DNA from: an uncultured Elusimicrobiales bacterium
GTDB lineage: Bacteria; Elusimicrobiota; Elusimicrobia; Elusimicrobiales; Elusimicrobiaceae
Assembly (NCBI GenBank): GCA_944325055.1
Contig: CALUYP010000016.1
Location: 1-48,692, forward strand
Direction: 5' to 3'
Length of the DNA stretch: 48,692 nucleotides
The notes below the pieces were generated by a model. That model saw only the letters and a list, made by a program, of their open reading frames with translations, made no database searches and had not been told where the DNA came from. The first letter of the stretch is position 1, and each line of letters starts with the position of its first letter. Positions 8,978-17,187 of this stretch are shown here, piece by piece. Position numbers and translations under genes: made by a program.

Positions 8978-9016
8978 TCCCGTTCCCGTTGTTAGCCTTT
9001 TAAGTAACATAAAAAT

Positions 9017-9043
9017 CCCCGGGTAAAAGCCCGGGGTTCTTTT
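9017..9043 (+). terminator. Intrinsic terminator of the waaA operon
   Basis: CCCCGGG (9017-9023) pairs with CCCGGGG (9030-9036) around a 6-nt loop and is followed by a T-rich tract interrupted by one C. Confidence 0.8.
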
Positions 9044-9178
9044 ATTTAAAAATCCTTGCTGACGGTTTTGTCTGTCCAGAACCATCTGATAAAAAACTCG
9101 GTTTTTATGACAGTCTTCACACGTTGCTACTAAACATACAAAAAGCGGAATCATTACCCTGGTTTTTGTCTGTTTAAC

Positions 9179-9640
9179 TTAAAAATCAATTTCAGGCTTT
9201 TCGTCTAAGGCTTCTTTTGTCTTGAGGAATAATTGCTTGATCTCAGGCAATTTTTCAAGAGGGATCCAGATCCCTTTTTTGGTCAGACCGCAGTCTTCCT
9301 GCCACTGTCTCAAATCCAACCCTCTTTTTCCTTTAAAAGAACCGACCGATGCTACAATACAAATACCGGGCCGTTTGGCAAATTTACCTAATTGTCCGTC
9401 ACAAATGGCGGAAGGAATATCCGGAAGCGCCGCCACCAAAGGAACCAGCACCCGTATAATTTCAGGCGTCATCGTAATGCCGTCCCGGGTGGCTCCCGCA
9501 AAAGTGTCTGACGACACATAACGTCGCACAGATACATAACGATACCCCCGATAAGCATCTATCGTAAAACGGACCTCGCATCCGTCTTCCAACAGACAGG
9601 ACCCAATATCTCTTAGTAAAGTAAAGCTGCTTTCACCCAT
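9179..9640 (-). CDS. Protein with two PC4-like ssDNA-binding repeats
   Basis: A 153-residue protein. Two segments share the pattern of the PC4/YdbC transcription coactivator fold: residues 36-72 (VSVRRY, then TRDGITMTPE and a helix) and residues 107-145 (GLDLRQW, then TKKGIWIPLEKL and a helix). In PC4-type proteins the strand-Arg-aromatic, T-[RK]-[KD]-G-I and terminal helix arrangement binds single-stranded DNA, usually as a homodimer. Here both halves appear in one chain, so it could act as a pseudo-dimer. No signal peptide. It is alone on the minus strand, between two plus-strand units. A perfect hairpin (9650-9670) sits directly upstream of its start codon. The family call is my pattern reading, not a database match. 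Confidence 0.65.
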   Translation of the reverse strand: MGESSFTLLRDIGSCLLEDGCEVRFTIDAYRGYRYVSVRRYVSSDTFAGATRDGITMTPEIIRVLVPLVAALPDIPSAICDGQLGKFAKRPGICIVASVGSFKGKRGLDLRQWQEDCGLTKKGIWIPLEKLPEIKQLFLKTKEALDEKPEIDF

Positions 9641-9649
9641 AAATCTTTA

Positions 9650-9670
9650 CTGCGTCACGACAAGACGCAG
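9650..9670 (-). promoter_or_regulatory. Leader hairpin/operator of the PC4-like gene
   Basis: CTGCGTC (9650-9656) and GACGCAG (9664-9670) form a perfect 7-bp inverted repeat with a 7-nt loop, 9 bases upstream of the minus-strand start codon at 9640. There is no strong Shine-Dalgarno sequence. No T-run follows, so it is not a terminator. It is a plausible operator or mRNA hairpin for autoregulation. Confidence 0.45.
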
Positions 9671-9757
9671 CCCCCCTGTTAATTCTCTGATAAAATATGA
9701 TATGATAGCTTTAGTTATATTTTAGTGCTTGGATAAGATAAAATCAAGCAGTTTTTG

Positions 9758-9763
9758 TATAAT
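9758..9763 (+). promoter_or_regulatory. -10 box for kinase-phosphatase operon
   Basis: Perfect TATAAT preceded by TTTTTG. No good -35 hexamer at 16-18 bp. The same TTTTTGTATAAT string occurs before the ferredoxin gene (32402-32413). Confidence 0.5.
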
Positions 9764-9803
9764 TCATGGGAGATATCTTTTCTAAATTCTAATAAGGAAA
9801 GCT

Positions 9804-12119
9804 ATGAATGAAAATTCTTCTCTGGTAGGACAAGAAATTTCCGGATGCGAGATATTAAATAAAGTGGCAGAAGGCGGAATGGGCGCCGTATATAAGGCGC
9901 GCCATAAAGCTTTAAACCGTATCGTATGCGTAAAAATTTTAAGCCCGGGTTTGGCTAACGACAAGAAAGCTGTTCAACTCTTTCTTACCGAGGCGAGAGC
10001 TATCGCAGAATTAGACCATCCCAATATCGTCAATGTATACAATGTGGGAAAAGAAAAAGGATATTATTTCATTGTTATGTCCTTTATTGAAGGGAATACG
10101 CTTTCCATACTGCTGAAGAAGAACAAAGTCTTGCCGATAGGAGTTATATTAGATTTATTTGAAGGCGTCCTGCTAGGATTAGAAGCGGCACACGAAAAGG
10201 GAATTATTCACCGCGATATTAAGCCGTCGAATATTTTAATCACTCCGCAAGGACAACCTAAGCTGGTAGATTTCGGTATTGCAAAAAAAGTGGATAAAGA
10301 TAAAGGCTCCACCAAAACCACTGAATTGGCCGGCACCGCTTACTTTATTGCTCCGGAACAAGCTTTAGGAAGAGATTTAGACATCCGGGCAGATCTCTAT
10401 TCTGTAGGAGCCAGTTTATATTATGTACTGACTGGGCAATTTCCCTATAATGGGAAGAATACAATTGACATCATTCAAAAACATATTAATGACCCCGTTC
10501 CCGATCCGGCTAAAATCCGCTCAGATATGCCCGGCTGGCTTTCTTTGGCCGTACAAAAATTAATGAGTAAAAATCCGGATGACCGTTTTAGCACAGCTAA
10601 GGAAACCTATCTCTATTTTAAAAAAATGAGAGCGGAAGACCAATTAAAAGTAAAAATGGGCAAATCGGGCCGGGCTATTGATTTGGGGGAAGAAGGACCG
10701 TTGCGTATTGTCAAAGAGGAAAAACTGAATACAGAAAGCATTAAAAAACAACGGGCTGCCCAAATGCCCATACGCCAAACCACGACATCTTCTTCCCAAT
10801 TGCCTCTTATGCCGCAATTAGACGATTCTGTACCCGATATCAATACAGAACCCCGAAAAAATATTCCTGCAGAAAAGGCAAATATGTTAACGGCAGAGGA
10901 GGTGGTACCTGGAAATCCGTTCGTCCCCTCTAAAAAATTAAAAAATGTTTTACCAGATGTGAATCGTACGGAAATGTTCAAATCGTTGAAAAAGATATGT
11001 ATATTCCTGCCGCTTTTTATCGTTTTTACGATTGGGATTTCCTATCTATTCTGTACACTTGGAAAAATATGTTCAGTGCATGTTGCTGAACATGCTGGCT
11101 TTTTCTCCAACTTAATTATGCCGCTTTTTCCTACGCAATATGCGCCTAACCAACTATCCGTTACCGTTTGTGCATTGATAGGATTAGTGCTTATTTTTGT
11201 TTCTTCTAACTTACAAGCGTTTTCCCGCTCAACTACATTTTTGCTGATTATAGCTCTTGTATCCTATATGGCGGGATTGTTTACTCCCGAAGTGCCTTTT
11301 ATGGACCTTTCACACCTTAGCCAGTTTATCTTTACGCCGGAATACTATCTGTGCTACTTCGTATTGGCGTTAGTGTGGGCCATAGGGTTATGTTGGACAA
11401 TAAACCGCACGACGGCACAAGGCATATTAGGCGCCTCGCTAGGAATATTAAGTATAGTACTGGCTTATCTTTCGGCCCATTTAACAATTGCACCGGATTC
11501 CCAGTCGCTGATTGTAAAAGTGATTTTTTACGCGGCTTTATTCTGCGGAATACTATTTGTTTATTATCTGATAGCCAAAAACGAGAAAGAAAGAATCTTA
11601 TTTCCATTTTTGTTAATATTAATCAGCACGGCAGGTGTCTGGATGTATTCCGTATCAGGTTTAGCTGCTAATATCAACACGACATTGAATACGCTTAAAG
11701 AGCACATTGTCATTAAACTGACTCAGGAAGTGAAATCAAATAAAAAAGTAGAGGAACTGATTGGATTAGAATCGGGACGCAAGGCATTCTCCTCTTTAAA
11801 CCAATCCAATGAAGTAACGGAAATGACAGTGGAAGAAGCGTTCCCTTTCTTAGAGAAAAAAATTGACCAAACGGCGCCAAATGTTTTTGACGAACAGATG
11901 TCTACTTTATTTAGTTATTTTTTGTTGAATTATTACCGCGGGGGCGAACAACGAATGCAATTTGCCGTATGGGATTACGCGATGAGTTTTCCTATTAAAA
12001 ATTTTAACAAAAACGCCCAGAGCAATAATGCTTACTTTTTTCTCTTAGGACTGCTGTATATATTTGGAACGGTTTCTTGTGTGGGAACAATTCTCTTTAG
12101 AGAGCGAGAGGAATTATGA
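9804..12119 (+). CDS. Membrane-anchored Hanks-type serine/threonine protein kinase
   Basis: A 771-residue protein. Residues 12-275 form a complete kinase domain: Gly loop AEGGMGAVY (22-30), Lys44 in VCVKIL, Glu63, HRDIKPSN (136-143), DFG (156-158), and APEQ (183-186). All catalytic residues are present. A basic, disordered juxtamembrane stretch (about 275-390) leads into roughly eight transmembrane helices. A hydrophilic extracytoplasmic segment of about 120 residues lies between the last two. There are no PASTA repeats, so the sensing part differs from PknB. Ribosome-binding site AAGGAAAG precedes the ATG. The PP2C phosphatase overlaps its 3' end by 4 bp, the usual pairing of kinase with its antagonist. 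Confidence 0.93.
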   Translation: MNENSSLVGQEISGCEILNKVAEGGMGAVYKARHKALNRIVCVKILSPGLANDKKAVQLFLTEARAIAELDHPNIVNVYNVGKEKGYYFIVMSFIEGNTLSILLKKNKVLPIGVILDLFEGVLLGLEAAHEKGIIHRDIKPSNILITPQGQPKLVDFGIAKKVDKDKGSTKTTELAGTAYFIAPEQALGRDLDIRADLYSVGASLYYVLTGQFPYNGKNTIDIIQKHINDPVPDPAKIRSDMPGWLSLAVQKLMSKNPDDRFSTAKETYLYFKKMRAEDQLKVKMGKSGRAIDLGEEGPLRIVKEEKLNTESIKKQRAAQMPIRQTTTSSSQLPLMPQLDDSVPDINTEPRKNIPAEKANMLTAEEVVPGNPFVPSKKLKNVLPDVNRTEMFKSLKKICIFLPLFIVFTIGISYLFCTLGKICSVHVAEHAGFFSNLIMPLFPTQYAPNQLSVTVCALIGLVLIFVSSNLQAFSRSTTFLLIIALVSYMAGLFTPEVPFMDLSHLSQFIFTPEYYLCYFVLALVWAIGLCWTINRTTAQGILGASLGILSIVLAYLSAHLTIAPDSQSLIVKVIFYAALFCGILFVYYLIAKNEKERILFPFLLILISTAGVWMYSVSGLAANINTTLNTLKEHIVIKLTQEVKSNKKVEELIGLESGRKAFSSLNQSNEVTEMTVEEAFPFLEKKIDQTAPNVFDEQMSTLFSYFLLNYYRGGEQRMQFAVWDYAMSFPIKNFNKNAQSNNAYFFLLGLLYIFGTVSCVGTILFREREEL

Positions 12120-12940
12120 GCAGCTTTGATATCGAATTTGCCGCTGTAACCGATATTGGCAAAATCCGGGAAAAAAATGAAGACAATGTCCTCATTTCCT
12201 CCGACTTGGGGCTTGGCGTGGTGGCAGATGGAATGGGCGGGCACAGCGCAGGGGAAATTGCCAGTAATATTGCGGTTTCGGTTTTGGCGGAAACCGTACG
12301 GAAAGTCAATAACCAACAGCTCAGAATACCCGATAACTTTCTTCCAAAATTGGATTTTGTAGAACGAAAGCTCTTGATGGCGGCCAATTTGGCAAACGCC
12401 GCCATTTATTCCACCGCCCAATCATCGGATATTTACCGGATGATGGGCACCACCCTTACCGGCGTGCTGTTTGATCAAGACTGCGCCACCGCCGTACACG
12501 TTGGGGATTCGCGCCTATATCTCTTTCGGGATGGAAAGATTATCCAAATCACAACAGATCACTCTCTAGCTATGGAACATGTCCGCCGAGGACTTCTCAC
12601 GCGTGCCGAAGCCGATCGTTCAAAAATTCAAAATGTACTGACTAGAGCCATGGGCATCAAAAAAAACATCGAGTTTGACTTACTGAAATTTCCGGTTAAG
12701 CAAGGAGATATCTTGCTCTTATGTTCGGATGGTCTCTATAAAGGACTATGCGAAAAAGATATGGAAAAACTTCTTAGAGAAGGTACAGAAACCCCTATTG
12801 TTAAATTATGTAAACAACTGGTCCGTGTGTCCAACGAAAATGACGGTCAGGATAACATTTCTGCCGTTTTGATTAAAATTCTTCCTGCCCAAAAACTTTC
12901 TTTTAAGCAACGCTTAAAACGGTTTTTTTCTAAAGCCTAA
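12116..12940 (+). CDS. PP2C-family protein phosphatase
   Basis: A 274-residue soluble protein, close to the usual length for bacterial Stp/PppL phosphatases. Metal-binding and core motifs are all visible: KNEDN near residue 22, VADGMGGHSAGE (about 36-47), GDSRLYL, an HSLAMEHVRRGLLT segment, LLLCSDGL and NDGQDNIS near the C-terminus. It removes phosphate from Ser/Thr on the partner kinase and its substrates, using two Mn/Mg ions. The ATG overlaps the kinase stop codon (ATGA), implying translational coupling. The last codons double as a short AT-rich hairpin followed by seven T. Confidence 0.94.
   Translation: MSSFDIEFAAVTDIGKIREKNEDNVLISSDLGLGVVADGMGGHSAGEIASNIAVSVLAETVRKVNNQQLRIPDNFLPKLDFVERKLLMAANLANAAIYSTAQSSDIYRMMGTTLTGVLFDQDCATAVHVGDSRLYLFRDGKIIQITTDHSLAMEHVRRGLLTRAEADRSKIQNVLTRAMGIKKNIEFDLLKFPVKQGDILLLCSDGLYKGLCEKDMEKLLREGTETPIVKLCKQLVRVSNENDGQDNISAVLIKILPAQKLSFKQRLKRFFSKA
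12901..12929 (+). terminator. Possible terminator embedded in the end of the phosphatase gene
   Basis: TTTTAAGC (12901-12908) pairs with GCTTAAAA (12912-12919) over a 3-nt loop, then seven T (12923-12929). It is AT-rich and within coding sequence, so it may be incidental, but no better terminator precedes the groES promoter on this strand. Confidence 0.35.
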
Positions 12941-12969
12941 TTCTCTCTTACTACCGTCTTAAACAAAAA

Positions 12970-12997
12970 CCACTTTATTAGCACTCTAATAAAGTGG
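12970..12997 (+). promoter_or_regulatory. Perfect 12-bp palindrome upstream of the groES -35 box
   Basis: CCACTTTATTAG (12970-12981) and CTAATAAAGTGG (12986-12997) form a perfect inverted repeat with a CACT centre, ending one base before the -35 TTGACA. It contains an exact CIRCE left half-site TTAGCACTC (12978-12986). No T-run follows on the plus strand, so it is not a clear plus-strand terminator. It could be an extra operator or a minus-direction terminator. Confidence 0.55.
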
Positions 12998-13026
12998 TTG
13001 ACAATTTTAATCAGATATGCTAAATT
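12998..13026 (+). promoter_or_regulatory. groESL promoter
   Basis: Perfect -35 TTGACA (12998-13003), 17-bp spacer, -10 TAAATT (13021-13026) preceded by TGC (extended -10). The CIRCE operator begins inside the -10, so bound HrcA would block RNA polymerase. Confidence 0.75.
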
Positions 13027-13051
13027 AGCATTAAGCTCAAGCGAGTGCTAA
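13025..13051 (+). promoter_or_regulatory. CIRCE operator (HrcA binding site)
   Basis: TTAGCATTA (13025-13033), 9-bp spacer, GAGTGCTAA (13043-13051). The right arm is perfect against the consensus TTAGCACTC-N9-GAGTGCTAA and the left arm matches 7 of 9. It is the standard heat-shock operator for groE, bound by HrcA, which GroEL helps to fold. hrcA itself is not in the window. Confidence 0.9.
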
Positions 13052-13105
13052 TAACACCGCCAAGCGATTTTAATGATCTTTTCACACAAAAGGAGTGAAT
13101 AGAAT

Positions 13106-13399
13106 ATGGCAGAAGTAAAAATGAAACCGTTGGGCGACCGCGTAATTGTAAAGCCCATTGAACGCGAAACCATGAAGGGGGGAATCATCATTCCGGACAC
13201 CGCAAAAGAAAAACCGATGGAGGGGGAAGTGCTAGCTGTCGGGCCGGGTAAACTCAATGAGAAAGGCGACCGTGCGCCCATGGATGTAAAAAAAGGAGAC
13301 CGTGTCTTATACGGTAAATACTCCGGTACGGAAATCAAGTTGGATGACGAGACGTATTTAATTATTCACCAAGATGAAATTTTAGGAATTTTGGGGTAA
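13106..13399 (+). CDS. groES: Co-chaperonin GroES
   Basis: 97 residues, the normal length. Begins with the GroES signature [11 protein letters not shown], has the mobile-loop region around residues 17-30 ([17 protein letters not shown]) and the C-terminal EILGILG. It caps the GroEL cavity as a heptamer. Ribosome-binding site AAAGGAGTG lies 11 bases upstream of the start. groEL follows 19 bp later under the same CIRCE-controlled promoter. Confidence 0.98.
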   Translation: MAEVKMKPLGDRVIVKPIERETMKGGIIIPDTAKEKPMEGEVLAVGPGKLNEKGDRAPMDVKKGDRVLYGKYSGTEIKLDDETYLIIHQDEILGILG

Positions 13400-13418
13400 A
13401 CGAAAGGAAGATAAACTT

Positions 13419-15053
13419 ATGGCTAAACAAATTATTTACGGCGATGAAGCCCGCGCCAAAATGAAATCGGGCATCGAAAAAGTTGCAAACGCAGTAAAAG
13501 TTACGCTGGGCCCCAAGGGCAGAAGCGTAGTATTGGAAAAGAAATTTGGTTCACCCTTGATCATCGATGACGGCGTGACCATCGCTAAAGACATTGAGCT
13601 GGAAGACAAATTTGAAAATATGGGCGCCCAGCTCATCCGCGAAGTAGCCTCTAAAACCAATGACGTCGCCGGAGACGGTACCACCACCGCCACCGTACTC
13701 GCCAACGCCATGTTGACGGAAGGCATTAAAAATATCACGGCCGGGGCCAACCCGACTTTGGTCAAAAAAGGCATTGAAATGGCCGTAGAAGCCACCAAAA
13801 CCGAGCTGAATAAAATGCATAAGCCGGTCAAGACCAAAGAAGAAAAAGCGCAAATTGCCACCATTTCTTCCAATGACCGCGAAATCGGCAATATGATAGC
13901 CGAAGCCATTGAAAAAGTCGGTGCGGAAGGCGTCATCACGGTAGAAGAAGGCAAAACCGCTACCACCCAATTGGATATTGTAGAAGGTATGCAATTTGAC
14001 CGCGGCTATATTTCGCCTTATTTCGTGACCGATTCCGAAAGAATGGAGTGCGTATTGGAAAATCCGTATATTATCATTACGGATAAGAAAATTTCTTCTA
14101 TGAACGAACTCTTGCCGGTACTGGAAAAAATCGTCCAAAGCGGCAAACAATTCCTCATTATCGCCGAAGACATGGATGGGGAAGCCTTGGCCACGTTAGT
14201 GGTAAACAAACTGCGCGGTACGCTCAAAGGCTGTGCGGTAAAAGCGCCGGGCTTTGGCGACAGACGCAAAGAAATGCTGGAAGACATCGCCATTTTGACG
14301 GGCGGAGAAGTATTAAGCGAAGAGCGCGGTATCAAATTGGATAAAGCCGAACTGGCCATGCTTGGTCAATGCGCCCGCGTAGTGGTGGATAAAGAAAACA
14401 CCACCATCGTCAGCGGAAAAGGCAGCAAAGAAGCCATCGCTGCCCGGGCCGAACAGATCCGCAAACAGATTGAAAACTCCAAGAGCGAATACGACAAAGA
14501 AAAATTGCAAGAACGCTTGGCCAAGCTCTCCGGCGGCGTAGCCGTCATCAGCGTAGGCGCGGCCACGGAAACGGAACTGAAGGCCAAAAAAGCCAAAGTG
14601 GAAGACGCCAAAAACGCCACGAAAGCCGGTGTGGAAGAAGGCTTAGTACCCGGCGGCGGGGTCGCCTTAGCGCGCTGCCAAAAAGCGCTGGAAGCGTTAA
14701 AGACGGATAACGAAGATATCCGCACGGGTATCAACATCGTCCGCAAAGCGCTGACCGCTCCTTTGAAACAGATCGCAGCCAACGCCGGTTTGGACGGAGC
14801 CGTGGTAGTAGACAACGTTCTTAAAATGGCAGGCGCCGCCGACGGTTATGACGCCGAAAAGAACCAATACTGCGACCTTTTGAAAGCAGGCGTAGTAGAT
14901 CCGGCCAAAGTCGTCCGAACTGCCTTAGAAAATGCGGCCTCTATCACGGGAACGGTACTCTTGACCGAAACCTTGGTAGCGGACGCTCCTGAAAAAGAAA
15001 ATGCTCACGCCCCGGCTATGCCCGGCATGGGGGGAATGGGCGGCATGATGTAA
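13419..15053 (+). CDS. groEL: Chaperonin GroEL
   Basis: A 544-residue protein, full length. Conserved ATP-binding segments [11 protein letters not shown] and DGVTIAKDI, the [12 protein letters not shown] motif (with the catalytic Asp), the apical domain and the AAVEEG-like signature [13 protein letters not shown] are present. It ends with the flexible GGMGGMM tail. It forms the 14-mer folding chamber with GroES. Base composition is higher in GC and codon use more biased than neighbours, as expected for a highly expressed gene. Confidence 0.98.
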   Translation: MAKQIIYGDEARAKMKSGIEKVANAVKVTLGPKGRSVVLEKKFGSPLIIDDGVTIAKDIELEDKFENMGAQLIREVASKTNDVAGDGTTTATVLANAMLTEGIKNITAGANPTLVKKGIEMAVEATKTELNKMHKPVKTKEEKAQIATISSNDREIGNMIAEAIEKVGAEGVITVEEGKTATTQLDIVEGMQFDRGYISPYFVTDSERMECVLENPYIIITDKKISSMNELLPVLEKIVQSGKQFLIIAEDMDGEALATLVVNKLRGTLKGCAVKAPGFGDRRKEMLEDIAILTGGEVLSEERGIKLDKAELAMLGQCARVVVDKENTTIVSGKGSKEAIAARAEQIRKQIENSKSEYDKEKLQERLAKLSGGVAVISVGAATETELKAKKAKVEDAKNATKAGVEEGLVPGGGVALARCQKALEALKTDNEDIRTGINIVRKALTAPLKQIAANAGLDGAVVVDNVLKMAGAADGYDAEKNQYCDLLKAGVVDPAKVVRTALENAASITGTVLLTETLVADAPEKENAHAPAMPGMGGMGGMM

Positions 15054-15069
15054 TTTATAAACGCCGCAC

Positions 15070-15101
15070 AAAAAGCCGGTCCATAACAGGGCCGGCTTTT
15101 T
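15070..15101 (+). terminator. Intrinsic terminator of groESL
   Basis: GCCGGTCC pairs with GGGCCGGC (15075-15082 with 15089-15096, one G-T wobble), flanked by five A and five T. Confidence 0.85.
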
Positions 15102-15164
15102 GTTATAGACAACGAAGCTATAAAATGGGTCGATTTGTTTCGGGGGAAAGGTCCTAGAAAATAA

Positions 15165-15205
15165 TAGGTCCAAAAGATTTCGAATTTAGGGCTTTTGGGT
15201 ACTGG
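15165..15205 (+). promoter_or_regulatory. Bipartite TAGGTC regulatory element, copy A
   Basis: TAGGTC (15165-15170), 16-bp spacer, then TAGGGCTTTTGGGTACTGG (15187-15205). The two TAGG boxes are 22 bp apart, two helical turns. A -10-like TATCCT (15226-15231) follows 20 bp later, and the start codon lies 57 bp after the element. Same layout as copies at 18186 and 44770. Of the three copies this is the most divergent in its right half. Confidence 0.6.
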
Positions 15206-15261
15206 TATTTTTTTAAAAAAATCTGTATCCTTTAAGTAAGCAGAAAAATAAGGAGAAATTT

Positions 15262-15933
15262 ATGAAAAAAGCATTTGTGTATTTTTTCGTTATTGTATTG
15301 GGTATGATGGGAACTACATTGGTTGTCAATGCGGAAGATTTTTCTAAACAGATTCAAAATCAAGTACAAAAATCAATGCAAAAACGAGAACTTGAAAGAC
15401 TCTTGTCTTTCCCTGAAGACGCCAAAATGTCTGTAAAAGCCATGTGGACTCTTCATAATACAGCCAGACAACCCCTAGGTTCAAATATCGCGATACCAAC
15501 CGAATCCATTTTGAATACTGCATATTGCAGCGCGGTATTATGCAACTACACAGAAAAACAAAATGTGGGGATAGCCAGCATTGCTTTTGGTAAAGAATGT
15601 TTTAGCCAAGTCCAAAAGGAAAAAGCAGATGCGCCTGTTTTTAGATTTCATGTCAATTTAGGTCAATTTGGCTATTATTTCGAAGGAGAAATGGAAGGAG
15701 AACCTTTCTTCTTTGAGACGGAAGTGGACCAAGAAAAAGATATCAAACGCCTCTTTCATTCTGTTACGACCGCCTCAGGGAAGGAACTCTATCTCTTTAA
15801 TATGCCAGTACGGACTGAGTTATTGAAACAAGCTTTTAAAGATTTCTTTGACAAGAATGAGCCTGTTTCGAATGATTTAGCGGCAGCGGTTTTAAAGTAT
15901 ATGCCTCAGCCGCAATATGAAGTAATTTTATAA
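15262..15933 (+). CDS. Exported protein, unknown family; paralogue of the 18284-18907 product
   Basis: A 223-residue protein with a signal peptide (residues 1-24, cleavage after VNA). The mature part begins with an amphipathic helix, then C-S-A at Cys89, a second Cys at 113 in FGKECF, and ends with the motif ELYLFNMPVRTELLKQAF (175-192). The product of 18284-18907 shares this layout, including YVFNMPVTD. The paired Cys and the hydrophobic YLFNMP strand loosely match the first barrel of the trypsin-like pseudoproteases encoded next door, so it may be a one-barrel relative; that is inference. Ribosome-binding site AAGGAG. Preceded by regulatory element copy A and followed by a strong terminator, so monocistronic. 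Confidence 0.8.
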   Translation: MKKAFVYFFVIVLGMMGTTLVVNAEDFSKQIQNQVQKSMQKRELERLLSFPEDAKMSVKAMWTLHNTARQPLGSNIAIPTESILNTAYCSAVLCNYTEKQNVGIASIAFGKECFSQVQKEKADAPVFRFHVNLGQFGYYFEGEMEGEPFFFETEVDQEKDIKRLFHSVTTASGKELYLFNMPVRTELLKQAFKDFFDKNEPVSNDLAAAVLKYMPQPQYEVIL

Positions 15934-15988
15934 GATGACTATTTATTGAGACAATTACTAAAATTCTGAATTTGGCATAAACCTAATT

Positions 15989-16025
15989 AAAGAAAGCCAG
16001 CCTAAATTATTAGCTGGCTTTCTTT
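15989..16025 (+). terminator. Intrinsic terminator
   Basis: A perfect 13-bp stem (15989-16001 with 16013-16025) with an 11-nt AT loop; the 3' arm is T-rich. Confidence 0.8.
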
Positions 16026-16088
16026 AAGAGAAAAATATGAAATAAAAAGTATATAGATTTATAATGAAAGAACGACAATGGAGCATTT

Positions 16089-17060
16089 ATGAAAAATAAA
16101 AAATTCTTATCCACCTTACTCATACTCGGAGGTGTTTTGGTTTCAAGTCAGGCTGCAATTGCTGCGGATTTAAAGCCAGCATTAGAGAGAAAGATTTCCA
16201 ACATAGTGCTAAATCAAAATGCAATTGAAAACAATTTACGGATAGATTTTGAAATTACCGAATCAGTCTACCGAGAAGATTCGCCTCGTAGCGCATCCTA
16301 CTGGGGAAGGGAATCCAGCAACAACACTGAAATGGGGCCTTATAAGGCAAAACTTTCTTGTAAGGCCTATGCCCTAGACTCCCACTGGCTGATTCTTTCC
16401 AGCACCTGCATGCGATATGGAAATGATGAAGTAGTCATCTATGATCAAATTTATCCTTACCGCACGGGACGTACAATTCATTCCTCGTTTAATGTAGCAG
16501 AATTTCCTGTAGAAAATGCCATTCCAGCCCAAAATATGGCCCTAAAAGGAAATTTAATGCTGTTGTGGACCGATAACGAAGAATTAGCCGCTTCTTTAGA
16601 GACCTTGCCTAAAGCCAATGTACTGGCCGTCAGTTCGCCCAATCAATTATTTGCATTAAGTGCGGATAATATTTTTAAGATTAACACCGCCCGATTGGGC
16701 ACTGACGGCGTACGAATTCGCACTTTAAAAAACAACTCCGTAAATGGAAACAAATTTCAGTTAAATGACAAGTGGACTGATTTGTCCGGCACGGCAACAG
16801 ATCCGTTATTTTTGGTTACACGCAACGGAAACGAATTTCTGGTGGGTTATAACGACGGGATGTTATTATATGCGTTACGTTTTCCACGCAATGATAGTAT
16901 TTGGGATTATCAAGGGAAACCTTCTAAAGACTATTTTTCATTAAATTTAGAGGACCTAAACTTTATTAAAGAAACGGTTTTAAAAGAGCGTCCTCAAGAC
17001 TGGGAACGCATCAAAGAGCGATTATTTTATAACAAAATAAAAAGCCCTTATTTCCAATAA
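16089..17060 (+). CDS. Exported chymotrypsin-fold pseudoprotease, copy 1
   Basis: A 323-residue protein with a signal peptide (1-26, AIA-A). The mature chain reads as a trypsin-like protein without its catalytic triad. Cys91 and Cys107 are 16 residues apart, exactly as Cys42-Cys58 of chymotrypsin, but the His before the second Cys is Thr106 (SSTC for AAHC). The DIALL strand is NLMLL (Asp to Asn155). GDSGGPL is GTATDPL with Ala236 at the nucleophile place, followed by FLV and FLVGYNDG like the S1 strand. The helical N-terminal 60 residues are extra. -10 TATAAT lies at 16060-16065 with a GGAG site before the ATG. It shares about half its residues with the next gene. Probably a binding protein; the ligand is unknown. 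Confidence 0.75.
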   Translation: MKNKKFLSTLLILGGVLVSSQAAIAADLKPALERKISNIVLNQNAIENNLRIDFEITESVYREDSPRSASYWGRESSNNTEMGPYKAKLSCKAYALDSHWLILSSTCMRYGNDEVVIYDQIYPYRTGRTIHSSFNVAEFPVENAIPAQNMALKGNLMLLWTDNEELAASLETLPKANVLAVSSPNQLFALSADNIFKINTARLGTDGVRIRTLKNNSVNGNKFQLNDKWTDLSGTATDPLFLVTRNGNEFLVGYNDGMLLYALRFPRNDSIWDYQGKPSKDYFSLNLEDLNFIKETVLKERPQDWERIKERLFYNKIKSPYFQ

Positions 17061-17061
17061 T

Positions 17062-17102
17062 TTAAATACAAAGGCCTGATAAATAAAACGCCTTGTATTT
17101 AA
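17062..17102 (+). terminator. Hairpin after pseudoprotease copy 1
   Basis: TTAAATACAA(A)GGC (17062-17075) pairs with GCCTTGTATTTAA (17090-17102) with one bulged A. There is no T-run after it, so it may slow or stabilise the transcript rather than terminate it. Confidence 0.4.
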
Positions 17103-17187
17103 GTAATAGGAGCAAAGAGATAAAGGAAAAATGTAATCCATAAAGTTGGATTGATGAAATAGGGAAAAAACACAAACAATTTAAGTT

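Noticed and set aside
9063-9173. Near repeat GGTTTT(T)GTCTGT at both ends of the gap after the waaA operon
   Set aside because: Only 12-13 bp with an indel, low complexity, and no mobile gene between; not convincing as target-site duplication.
13436-14815. Long minus-strand readings opposite groEL
   Set aside because: They mirror the biased codon use of groEL, as expected for shadow frames of a highly expressed gene.
15148-15170. Inverted repeat GGTCCTA ... TAGGTCC before element copy A
   Set aside because: The arms are not reverse complements of each other beyond the GGWCC core; no dyad.
17062-17102. Strong terminator between the two pseudoprotease genes
   Set aside because: The stem has a bulge and no T-run follows, so I list it only as a low-confidence hairpin.
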